DNA from: JBDHUV01 sp039809365
GTDB lineage: Bacteria; Patescibacteriota; Microgenomatia; Levybacterales; GWA1-39-11
DNA length: 17,586 nucleotides
Assembly: GCA_039809365.1 (NCBI GenBank)
Contig: JBDHUV010000009.1
Location: 1 to 17,586 of the forward strand
Direction: 5' to 3'
Both the position numbers and the translations under genes were made by a program. This document shows, in pieces, positions 1 to 6,519 of the stretch. The notes below the pieces were generated by a model. It did not search any database. It was given only the letters and a program-made list of their open reading frames with translations, and was not told the origin of the DNA. Each line of letters starts with the position of its first letter. The first letter of the stretch is position 1.

Positions 1-1533
1 TCCTCTAAAAAAACAATGGGAATGGTAATAATTTTACTTGTTGCTGTTGCAGTTCCTATTACGTTAGGTCTTATTAAACAAAATCAGGATAATAGACAAG
101 AGGCTGCTACTAGTGTAGGAACTACAGAAAAGATTGCTCAGTGTAAGGCAGTATGTAATGAATTGTATGCAAATGCTACGAGCGGGACTGATTTTGTTCT
201 TTCTGGATGTAAGAATGCTTGTGAAATGAGTGGTGGAGTTGTACCTAGTGTGACAATTAATCCTTCTCCAACAGGTGTCAGTTCTTCCCCTGCTCCAACA
301 AACACGCCGTCTCCTTCAGGTACTACTTCATCAGATTCTATCACAGTAGGTAATTTTACTCCAATTATAAATGGAGATAAGATTACATTTACTATTTCAG
401 GGACATCTAAAGGATATTGGGTATATGTTATGAGATCATCTACAGCTCCTGATAAAAGCAAAAGTACTCAATATACTACGCTACAAAATTATGATTCCTC
501 TTTACCTCAGGAAAATACATTTTATAGAGCACAAGTTTCTTCAAATGGATCTGTGTCATTTGCCAAACCTACAAGAGAAGGTCCCTATTGGATTGTCGTA
601 AATGGTCATAGTGAGTCAGTACAAGTACCTGGTTCACTTACTGATAGTGTATGTGCATGGGATGGGAAGTTATATAAATATACTGCTTCAGGTGGCGTTG
701 AATCAACAGGGAGTTGTTCAAACGTAGGTGTAAAAGGAGTAGCCTCTGATACATCATCTGGAAATCCAGGAGATGGTGGAACTGGAGGGAATACAGGAGG
801 TAATACTGGGACGACAAATCCCACTGGAGGTGTCTTCCCGACGCGACCCCAGGGGCCTTCACTGTGGGATAAGATTCGTTGTCAGAATAGTTGTAGAAAT
901 TCACGGGCGCGTGATTTAGAGAAATTATGTATTGATAAATGTCTCGCAGATGTGGGTAATAATGGAAATCCAGGCGGGGCTACCGGAGGACAAAACATGA
1001 ACTTGGCACTTACTGTTTCACTCCCGGGTATTGGATCAGGACAAGATGCAAGTACGAGTGGTACAACAGGAAATAATATGAATCCAAAGCGTACTACAAG
1101 ACAAGGACAAATGCAGATATTTAATATGAACAATGAGCAAGTAAAAAGCTCTGCTGTATCGTTTACATACTCAGCAAGTGGATCTGCCCAACAAACAGGG
1201 GTGTACACAAGTACCGTAAATATTGATGGAATATCACCAGGTACCTACTATATAAAGTTGAGTATGGATAATACTCTCTTTACTCAAGTTTCTGGAGTGA
1301 TAACTTTGAAAGAAGGAAATAATACAGTTCCTCGTGTTACGTTAATTCCTGGAGATTTAAATCAAGATAATAACTTGAATATGTCAGATCACTCAATCTT
1401 TGTGGGTTGTTATGGCAAGAAAGAATGTCCTGCAGATGAAAAAACACGTTCAGACTTTAATGATGATGGTGTTATCGATGGGAAAGACTATAATATTTTG
1501 ATTAGAGCTTTTGCTATTAGAGCAGGAGCATAA
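1..1533 (+). CDS. Dockerin-bearing secreted or surface protein, 5'-truncated by the window edge
   Basis: The frame is open from base 1. The first in-window ATG (16) is probably internal: aligned with the paralogous anchor of the gene at 2157, about 12 more residues should lie upstream. Residue numbers below count the ATG at 16 as 1. Seen in order: a hydrophobic anchor (about 3-20) ending in the motif PITL..QNQDNRQ; a twin CX3C motif (C43, C47, C65, C69); a Pro/Ser/Thr linker (about 76-107); a beta-rich domain of unknown function (about 108-245); a Gly/Thr-rich linker; a second twin CX3C motif (C289, C293, C305, C309); a beta-sandwich-like module (about 327-445); and a type I dockerin (446-499). 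The dockerin has two calcium loops with D447-N449-D451-D458 and an equivalent D-x-N-x-D loop near the C-terminus. Dockerins bind cohesins through calcium-stabilised helices, and the next gene encodes a cohesin-like domain. No catalytic domain was recognised, so a scaffolding or surface-assembly role is inferred. Confidence 0.82.
   Translation, partial: SSKKTMGMVIILLVAVAVPITLGLIKQNQDNRQEAATSVGTTEKIAQCKAVCNELYANATSGTDFVLSGCKNACEMSGGVVPSVTINPSPTGVSSSPAPTNTPSPSGTTSSDSITVGNFTPIINGDKITFTISGTSKGYWVYVMRSSTAPDKSKSTQYTTLQNYDSSLPQENTFYRAQVSSNGSVSFAKPTREGPYWIVVNGHSESVQVPGSLTDSVCAWDGKLYKYTASGGVESTGSCSNVGVKGVASDTSSGNPGDGGTGGNTGGNTGTTNPTGGVFPTRPQGPSLWDKIRCQNSCRNSRARDLEKLCIDKCLADVGNNGNPGGATGGQNMNLALTVSLPGIGSGQDASTSGTTGNNMNPKRTTRQGQMQIFNMNNEQVKSSAVSFTYSASGSAQQTGVYTSTVNIDGISPGTYYIKLSMDNTLFTQVSGVITLKEGNNTVPRVTLIPGDLNQDNNLNMSDHSIFVGCYGKKECPADEKTRSDFNDDGVIDGKDYNILIRAFAIRAGA
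41..62 (+). repeat. Copy 1 of a near-identical DNA segment encoding the shared membrane-anchor motif
   Basis: This segment matches 2233-2254 at 21 of 22 bases and encodes the VAVPIT part of the N-terminal anchor. Similarity continues at protein level into QNQDNRQ. It is either a recently duplicated module or a strongly constrained sorting and anchor motif. Confidence 0.7.
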
Positions 1534-1550
1534 GATTAAATTAGATATTG

Positions 1551-1556
1551 TATACT
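1551..1556 (+). promoter_or_regulatory. -10 hexamer TATACT of a possible leaderless promoter for the cohesin gene
   Basis: TATACT (5 of 6 to TATAAT) lies 8 bases before the ATG at 1565, in the 31-base gap after the dockerin stop. No Shine-Dalgarno sequence is seen. The same hexamer at the same distance precedes the gene at 14985. No good -35 is visible, so the call rests on the -10 and its spacing. Confidence 0.4.
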
Positions 1557-1564
1557 TACATAAT

Positions 1565-2149
1565 ATGCCAAAACGTACAATCATATTGATTACAGTCCTC
1601 ACAGTATTAACTGCTGTATTAGTATTTCTTGCAATAAAAAATGAGCAAAAAAGACAAAGTCCTGAATCACAAGATACTCCAGTTGTTGTTGACCAAAAAC
1701 CTGAAAAAACAGCACTGCTAGTATTTTCCCCTACAGAAGTTGTGTTATCAGGGAGTCAAGCAGCTTCAGTTGAGATATCCATTGATACAAAGCAGTATAA
1801 AGTGGATGGAGTACAGTTAGATCTTTTGTATGATCCTGAAGTACTTACAAATGTACAATTAACTGTCCCACAACAGAATTTCTTTGGCGGGCCAGGAGAT
1901 GTAAATAATTTTATTAATGAGGTTGATGCTCAAAGAGGAAGAGTTACCTATTATTTAGGGATTAGTCCTACATTGACGAGTAAGCAAGGCAAAGGTGTTA
2001 TTGCTGAGTTATCGTTTACACGTAATCCAAGTACTGATGCGACTGAGAGTGCTATCGAGATACTTGATAAATCAATGATTGTTGAAGAGAAGTCCCATGA
2101 AAGTGTTCTTGCTACTCCGTCTCCATTGCATATTATAATTGGGAGATGA
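1565..2149 (+). CDS. Membrane-anchored protein with one cohesin-like domain
   Basis: The protein is 194 residues long. ATG 1565 was preferred over the upstream ATG 1511 because 1511 overlaps the dockerin gene, while 1565 starts a typical N-terminus: MPKRT followed by a hydrophobic segment (about 5-24) and a short charged linker. Residues about 50-193 resemble the type I cohesin fold (nine-stranded jelly-roll): 'VFSPTEVVLSGSQ', 'GVQLDLLYDPEVL' and 'GKGVIAELSF' are the usual signature strands. Cohesins bind dockerins, and the gene immediately upstream ends in a dockerin. The pair could therefore attach the dockerin protein to the cell surface, with this protein as the anchor. The interaction is inference. 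In non-cellulosomal bacteria such pairs are usually found in surface or adhesion proteins. The stop codon is TGA. Confidence 0.78.
   Translation: MPKRTIILITVLTVLTAVLVFLAIKNEQKRQSPESQDTPVVVDQKPEKTALLVFSPTEVVLSGSQAASVEISIDTKQYKVDGVQLDLLYDPEVLTNVQLTVPQQNFFGGPGDVNNFINEVDAQRGRVTYYLGISPTLTSKQGKGVIAELSFTRNPSTDATESAIEILDKSMIVEEKSHESVLATPSPLHIIIGR
2134..2145 (+). promoter_or_regulatory. TATAAT hexamer and adjoining GGGAG before the cysteine-rich protein gene
   Basis: A perfect TATAAT (2134-2139) is followed by GGGAG (2141-2145), which ends 11 bases before ATG 2157. Both lie in the end of the cohesin gene. They cannot both act on one transcript, because a start point set by this -10 would fall at or after the GGGAG. 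Either the gene is read through from upstream using GGGAG as ribosome site, or it has its own promoter. Confidence 0.3.
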
Positions 2150-2156
2150 TATCTTC

Positions 2157-2924
2157 ATGAAAATATCCAGGGTACTATCCTATCTATTCGAGTCAAACAC
2201 ACGAGTTATTCCAATTATTGGTGTCCTGTTACTTGCTATTGCAGTTCCTATTACTCTGAATGTTGTGCAGCAAAATCAAGATAATAGACAGCAAGCAAGT
2301 GGACCACTCGTTACAACACAAGATACAGTGACTGCCCCTTCAAGCTGTGCTGAAGCTCAAGGGGATTGTGTGCGAGAAGACAATACAAAACCAGAGTTTT
2401 CTTGTTTTGGGGTTGCAAAAGATGATAAGACCCCACTGTGTAATCATCCAAATCTTGTTTGCTGTATTAAGAAAAGTCCATCACAAGAAAATAGTACTTG
2501 TATAGCTGAAGGGAAATCTTGTGATTATAAAGATGTAACTGAGTGTGAATCATCTCGTGGGGTAGGAAATTGTGAGGAAGCGAGTAATTATACGTGTATT
2601 AATCATAACGTATGTATTACAGTTTCTGAAACAGCTTCACCTTCTGCTTCTCCTTCTCCATCTCAGACTCCTGCAAAAGGTGAATTGTGTCCTGATGGAT
2701 CTTCTAATTTTTCCTGTGGATTTGCCACCTCTGATACACACTGTCCAGTCTGTAGCCCTACATCTGCCTGTACTTCAGATAACTATTCTATTGCAAGTTG
2801 TTCAAGTGGCGGTGGATGTACACAAGACTCTGATTGCGCAGGGCTTCCAGTTAGTTGTCCTGCAGGAACTACAGGAACTGTTGCCTGCGTACAAAATATC
2901 TGCAAGACCATGAATTGTAAGTAA
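2157..2924 (+). CDS. Cysteine-rich secreted or surface protein with the shared N-terminal anchor
   Basis: The protein is 255 residues from ATG 2157. An in-frame TTG at 2139 is possible but less likely. The N-terminus has a charged start, a hydrophobic segment (about 17-38), and then PITL and QQNQDNRQQAS, matching the anchor of the dockerin protein. The rest contains 24 cysteines, including a CC pair, separated by a Ser/Pro/Thr linker near the middle into two Cys-rich blocks. The last block has a C-x4-D-C pattern followed by C-x4-C-x4-C near the end. No catalytic motif was recognised. The even cysteine number and exported context suggest extracellular disulfides. Function is unknown. It follows the cohesin gene by 7 bases and probably belongs to the same surface cluster. 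Confidence 0.72.
   Translation: MKISRVLSYLFESNTRVIPIIGVLLLAIAVPITLNVVQQNQDNRQQASGPLVTTQDTVTAPSSCAEAQGDCVREDNTKPEFSCFGVAKDDKTPLCNHPNLVCCIKKSPSQENSTCIAEGKSCDYKDVTECESSRGVGNCEEASNYTCINHNVCITVSETASPSASPSPSQTPAKGELCPDGSSNFSCGFATSDTHCPVCSPTSACTSDNYSIASCSSGGGCTQDSDCAGLPVSCPAGTTGTVACVQNICKTMNCK
2233..2254 (+). repeat. Copy 2 of the shared membrane-anchor DNA segment
   Basis: This segment is 21 of 22 bases identical to 41-62 and lies at the same place in the N-terminal anchor of the cysteine-rich protein. Confidence 0.7.
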
Positions 2925-2967
2925 GGGTAATTCATCTCATTTCCTATACAGATTATTGCCTGGACTA

Positions 2968-2996
2968 TTGACAATGTTTAGCAGTCATGCTATCAT
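2968..2996 (+). promoter_or_regulatory. Sigma-70-type promoter of the hrcA-grpE-dnaK operon
   Basis: A perfect -35 TTGACA (2968-2973), a 17-base spacer and -10 TATCAT (2991-2996, 5 of 6) make this the best promoter in the window. Transcription would start near 3003, leaving a leader of only about 12 bases before ATG 3015 and no Shine-Dalgarno. The spacer and -10 are covered by the CIRCE-like operator at 2978-3004. Confidence 0.8.
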
Positions 2997-3004
2997 TTTG
3001 CTAA
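2978..3004 (+). promoter_or_regulatory. CIRCE-like HrcA operator upstream of hrcA
   Basis: The sequence is TTAGCAGTC, nine bases, then TTTTGCTAA. The CIRCE consensus is TTAGCACTC-N9-GAGTGCTAA: the left arm matches 8 of 9, the right arm 6 of 9, and the overall geometry is exact. The outer TTAGCA/TGCTAA forms a perfect inverted repeat. The site overlaps the -10 region, fitting autorepression by HrcA that is relieved on heat shock or protein misfolding. Confidence 0.75.
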
Positions 3005-3014
3005 TACAAGAAAT

Positions 3015-3737
3015 ATGTACGACTTAACCCAAAGACAGGTAGATATTCTTAAAAATATTGTTCGAGAATATATTGATACTGCAGAGGCAGTAGGGAGTGA
3101 GACACTCGAGAAAAAATACGATATTGGTGTATCCCCTGCTACAATCCGAAACGAAATGGCAGATATGGTAAAAATGGGGTATCTTGCAAAACCACATTCT
3201 TCTTCAGGAAGAGTACCTACAAGTAAAGCTCTGAAACTATATGTAAATGAGCTCATGAAAGAGAAAGAAATGTCTGTGGCTGATGAAGTTGAGGCAAAAG
3301 AAAAAGTGTGGGATCATAGAAATGTAGAATCACGCTTTTATAGACAGTTAACAAGGAGTCTCTCTCAAAAAACTGGGACATTAGCAGTTGCAACCACTCA
3401 GGAAGGGGATATATATTTTTCAGGATACTCTCATATTCTGGACATGCCTGAGTTTTATGATATAGATATTACAAAAAATCTCCTTTCTTTATTAGATGAT
3501 GTGTCTCATTTTGATATGATCTTGAAAAGAATGGAGAGTGACGCAGCAGTCATTTTTGGAGAAGAGTTTGATGAAGATCTCCTTCGTCCGTATGGTTTTG
3601 TTTTTTCGAAGTTTGTGACTCGTACTAATCATGAGGGATCAGTTGGAGTTGTAGGGCCTGCTCGTTTAAGATATGAGCTTATTGTCCCTTGTGTGAAATA
3701 TTATGGACATCTTGTAGAAGAACTTGCAGATTGGTAA
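3015..3737 (+). CDS. hrcA: Heat-inducible transcription repressor HrcA, short form
   Basis: HrcA binds CIRCE operators and represses chaperone operons; in studied bacteria it needs GroE to fold into its active form. Residues about 1-75 form the winged helix-turn-helix domain, with the family pattern 'LTQRQVDILKNIVREYI' and then 'VSPATIRNEMADM', ending in the wing 'HSSSGRVPTSKAL'. The remainder matches the GAF-like and C-terminal regions only loosely ('GTLAVATTQEG', 'VGVVGPARLRYE', last residues 'LVEELADW'). At 240 residues it is about 100 shorter than the roughly 340 of typical HrcA, so the inserted dimerisation region is probably reduced. The C-terminal 'GVVGPARLRYE' is equivalent to the classic 'G.IGP.RM.Y', so the gene looks intact rather than truncated. 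It is first in the operon, 6 bases before grpE. Confidence 0.93.
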   Translation: MYDLTQRQVDILKNIVREYIDTAEAVGSETLEKKYDIGVSPATIRNEMADMVKMGYLAKPHSSSGRVPTSKALKLYVNELMKEKEMSVADEVEAKEKVWDHRNVESRFYRQLTRSLSQKTGTLAVATTQEGDIYFSGYSHILDMPEFYDIDITKNLLSLLDDVSHFDMILKRMESDAAVIFGEEFDEDLLRPYGFVFSKFVTRTNHEGSVGVVGPARLRYELIVPCVKYYGHLVEELADW

Positions 3738-3743
3738 AAGCAT

Positions 3744-4223
3744 ATGAAAAAGAAAAAAGCAGAAACACAAGAACATACAGACACATATACAGTTGAGGAA
3801 GCACAGCAACGCATTGCAGAACTTGAAGATCAATATATGCGTGCAGTTGCAGATTATCAAAATCTTGAAAAAAGAGTTGCACAAGAAAGACTTGAGTTTA
3901 TAAAATTTGCAAATAAAGAGTTGTTAGAAAGACTTCTGCCTTCATTTGACACACTTTTGTTAGCGGAAAAATATGTGCAAGATGATGGGTTGAAATTAAC
4001 AATAAAAACGTTGTATGATGCATTAGAACAAATCGGGGTAAAAAGAGTTGAGACTGTAGGAAAGCAATTTAACCCAGATACAATGGAATGTATCGAAACA
4101 GTCGAATCTTCTGATCATTCAGATGAAGATATTGTTGTAGAAGAAGTAAGACCAGGGTTTACACTTTACGAAAAAACATTACGCCCTGCGCTTGTAAAAG
4201 TAAATTCTGTACAACAGAGTTAA
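3744..4223 (+). CDS. grpE: GrpE nucleotide exchange factor for DnaK
   Basis: GrpE promotes ADP release from DnaK in the cytoplasm and so drives the chaperone cycle. The protein is 159 residues, slightly short for the family (about 180-200), with a short charged N-terminal tail. Residues about 16-60 form the long dimeric helix ('RIAELEDQYMRAVADYQNLEKR' region, with the conserved R-x2-A-x2-N pattern). The four-helix part follows around 'LLPSFDTLLLAEKY', and the C-terminal beta domain is marked by 'FNPDTMECIETV' and 'GFTLYEKTLRPALVKV', close to the PROSITE GrpE signature. It lies between hrcA (6-base gap) and dnaK (18-base gap) and is expected to share the HrcA-controlled transcript. Confidence 0.95.
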   Translation: MKKKKAETQEHTDTYTVEEAQQRIAELEDQYMRAVADYQNLEKRVAQERLEFIKFANKELLERLLPSFDTLLLAEKYVQDDGLKLTIKTLYDALEQIGVKRVETVGKQFNPDTMECIETVESSDHSDEDIVVEEVRPGFTLYEKTLRPALVKVNSVQQS

Positions 4224-4224
4224 T

Positions 4225-4232
4225 AGAAAGGA
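4225..4232 (+). promoter_or_regulatory. Shine-Dalgarno AGAAAGGA for dnaK
   Basis: AGAAAGGA ends 9 bases before ATG 4242. It is the clearest ribosome binding site in the window, where most genes show none. This could give dnaK higher translation than its operon partners. Confidence 0.6.
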
Positions 4233-4241
4233 TAAATTATT

Positions 4242-6149
4242 ATGGCAAAAATTATCGGTATTGATTTAGGAACAACCAATTCAGCAGTAGCTGTTATGGA
4301 AGGTGGTTCACCAAAAGTTATTTTCTCTTCAGAAGGACGTAACGTGACCCCCTCAGTAGTAGATCCAGTTGATAGGATTGTTGGTGATGTGGCAAAACGC
4401 CAGATGGCTCTTAAACCAAAAAGAATCATCTATTCTATTAAAAGATTAATGGGGCACAGATTTAAAGACTCTGTAGTACAGAGTGAGTTAAAAAGAATCC
4501 CATACACTATTAAGGAAGGTAGAGACGGAATGGCAGTCGTTGAAGTCGACGGAAAAACATATACTCCACAAGAAATCTCAGCTCAAATTTTACAAAAACT
4601 CAAAAAAGATGCTGAAAGTTATTTAGGGGACTCAGTGAAGCAAGCAGTTATTACAGTTCCTGCATATTTTGATGATGCACAGCGCCAAGCAACTAAACAA
4701 GCAGGTGAGATTGCAGGACTTGAAGTACTCCGAGTAGTAAATGAACCAACAGCAGCAGCTCTCGCATACGGACTTGATAAAAAACACGCACACACGATTG
4801 CTGTGTATGATCTTGGTGGAGGTACATTTGATATCTCTATTCTCGAATTAGGTGAAGGTGTATACGAAGTAAAAGCAACAAATGGGGATACGCATCTTGG
4901 AGGAGATGATTTTGACTCTGTCATTATCAACTATCTTGCTGATGAATTCAAAAAAGAACATGGAGTTGACCTTCTTGCAGATCCACAAGCATTACAAAGA
5001 CTAAAAGAAGCAGCAGAAAAAGCAAAAATTGAGTTGTCTACTTCAATGGAAGCTGAGATTAACCAGCCATTTATTACCATGGGAGAGTCTGGTCCTCTTC
5101 ACTTAACAATGAAGCTCACCAGAAGTAAGTTTGAGCAACTTGTTGATGATCTTATTAAACAATCCTTTAAACCTGTACAAGATGCATTAAAAGATGCAGG
5201 AGTTTCAGCAGATAAAGTTGATGAAGTCATTCTCGTTGGTGGCATGACACGTATGCCAAAAATTGTAGAAGAAGTAACGAAATTCTTTGGAAAAGAACCT
5301 AATAAAAGTGTAAATCCTGATGAAGTTGTAGCAATCGGTGCAGCAGTACAAGCAGGTGTTTTAGGTGGAGATGTAAAAGACGTATTATTGTTAGACGTAA
5401 CTCCTTTAACATTAGGTATTGAGACTCTTGGAGGAGTTGCTACCCCATTAATTCCACGGAATACAACTATTCCTACTAAAAAATCTCAGGTGTTCTCTAC
5501 TGCTGCAGATAATCAGACACAAGTTGAGATCTCTATTGTGCAAGGAGAACGTCCAATGGCAGCAGATAATAAATCATTAGGACGATTTATTTTAGATGGA
5601 ATCCCTCCTTCTCCTCGAGGAGTTCCTCAGATTGAAGTAAGTTTTGATCTTGATGCATCAGGTATTTTGTCTGTTACTGCTCAAGACAAAGCCACAGGAA
5701 AAGAACAGAGTATTAAGATTACTGGATCAACAGGACTTACTGATGAAGAAGTTCAGAAAATGACTCAAGAGGCTGAGAAAAATGCAGAAGAAGATGCAAA
5801 GAAAAAAGAGCTTATTGAAGCAAAGAATCAAGCTGAAAATCTTATCTTTACTGCAGAAAAATCACTCAAAGATGCAGGGGATAAAGTTGCAGAAGATGTT
5901 AAAAAAGATATTGAAGAAAAAATTTCTGCTGTACGTGAAGTTGTAGCAGAGGACGATAAAGATAAAATTACAGAAAAGACAACAGCACTTTCTGAAAGCT
6001 TACAAAAAATTGGAGAATCTATGTATAAATCTGAGGATAAAGAGGGAGCATCTACACAAGATACTCCATCAGAGAACGAAGCACATGATAAAAATGATTC
6101 AGATAACCCAGATGAACCTGTTGAAGGTGAGATCGTAGACGAAAAATAA
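4242..6149 (+). CDS. dnaK: Molecular chaperone DnaK (Hsp70)
   Basis: DnaK is an ATP-dependent chaperone working with DnaJ and GrpE in the cytoplasm. The protein is 635 residues, full length for the family. The nucleotide-binding domain (about 1-375) carries the three Hsp70 signatures: 'IGIDLGTTNS' at the start, 'YDLGGGTFDISI' in the middle and 'VILVGGMTRMP' near its end. It contains the segment after 'IKRLMGHRF' that is present in Gram-negative-type DnaK and absent in Firmicutes. The linker 'VLLLDVTPLTLGIE' leads to the beta-sandwich peptide-binding domain (about 390-500). A helical lid follows (to about 600), then an acidic disordered tail ending in EGEIVDEK. It is the last gene of the hrcA-grpE-dnaK operon. 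dnaJ is not adjacent but about 7.9 kb downstream, after the pilin, membrane protein, Clp and subtilase genes. Confidence 0.98.
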   Translation: MAKIIGIDLGTTNSAVAVMEGGSPKVIFSSEGRNVTPSVVDPVDRIVGDVAKRQMALKPKRIIYSIKRLMGHRFKDSVVQSELKRIPYTIKEGRDGMAVVEVDGKTYTPQEISAQILQKLKKDAESYLGDSVKQAVITVPAYFDDAQRQATKQAGEIAGLEVLRVVNEPTAAALAYGLDKKHAHTIAVYDLGGGTFDISILELGEGVYEVKATNGDTHLGGDDFDSVIINYLADEFKKEHGVDLLADPQALQRLKEAAEKAKIELSTSMEAEINQPFITMGESGPLHLTMKLTRSKFEQLVDDLIKQSFKPVQDALKDAGVSADKVDEVILVGGMTRMPKIVEEVTKFFGKEPNKSVNPDEVVAIGAAVQAGVLGGDVKDVLLLDVTPLTLGIETLGGVATPLIPRNTTIPTKKSQVFSTAADNQTQVEISIVQGERPMAADNKSLGRFILDGIPPSPRGVPQIEVSFDLDASGILSVTAQDKATGKEQSIKITGSTGLTDEEVQKMTQEAEKNAEEDAKKKELIEAKNQAENLIFTAEKSLKDAGDKVAEDVKKDIEEKISAVREVVAEDDKDKITEKTTALSESLQKIGESMYKSEDKEGASTQDTPSENEAHDKNDSDNPDEPVEGEIVDEK

Positions 6150-6180
6150 CTCCTCTTTTCCTGAGTAATATTCCTCCATT

Positions 6181-6209
6181 TTGTTTGTATTGATTTTCCT
6201 GTTTATGCT
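6181..6209 (+). promoter_or_regulatory. Possible promoter for the T4SS-type pilin gene
   Basis: TTGTTT (6181-6186), a 17-base spacer and TATGCT (6204-6209) lie in the 71-base gap after dnaK. The predicted start is near 6216, only a few bases before ATG 6221, giving an almost leaderless mRNA. No Shine-Dalgarno is present. An alternative -35 TTGATT at 6190 pairs with a poorer -10. No clear dnaK terminator is visible in the gap. Confidence 0.35.
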
Positions 6210-6220
6210 ACTATTAGAGT

Positions 6221-6511
6221 ATGCCATGTGGTCCAAATGAGGTAAATACGGATTTTGGGTGTATTCCTAATGATCCAATAGGTTTTGTTGAAAAGTTTTA
6301 TGGAATAGGTCTTTCCATAATTGGAATGATCTCACTTCTTTATTTAATAGTAGGAGGATACTTTATTCTTACTTCACAAGGAAGCCCAGAAAAACTTCAA
6401 AAAGGCAAAGAATATATTTTGTATGCAATTTTAGGATTGCTTCTTGCTGTGTTTGGATTTGTATTTGTCCAAATTATAACTGGTGTTCTGCAGATACCAG
6501 GATTTAGTTAA
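6221..6511 (+). CDS. T4SS-type pilin / TrbC-VirB2-like small membrane protein
   Basis: The 96-residue protein has two hydrophobic segments (about 28-50 and 65-91) joined by a short polar loop 'TSQGSPEKLQKGKEY'. The first ends in the glycine-containing 'LYLIVGGYFILT', and the second contains 'ILYAILGLLLAVFGF'. This layout (short N-terminus, two membrane helices, Gly/Pro/Lys loop) is typical of the type IV secretion pilin family found widely in Patescibacteria. The N-terminus has two cysteines (C3, C13) and no classical signal peptide. It lies 8 bases before the VirB6/TrbL-like gene, the usual partner in such clusters. No VirB4-type ATPase is present in the window, so an operational secretion system cannot be claimed. 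Confidence 0.7.
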   Translation: MPCGPNEVNTDFGCIPNDPIGFVEKFYGIGLSIIGMISLLYLIVGGYFILTSQGSPEKLQKGKEYILYAILGLLLAVFGFVFVQIITGVLQIPGFS

Positions 6512-6519
6512 CGTTATAC

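Noticed and set aside
1511..1564. Upstream ATG at 1511 as start of the cohesin gene
   Set aside because: It overlaps the dockerin gene and would put 18 polar residues before the membrane segment. ATG 1565 follows a -10-like hexamer and starts a typical anchor.
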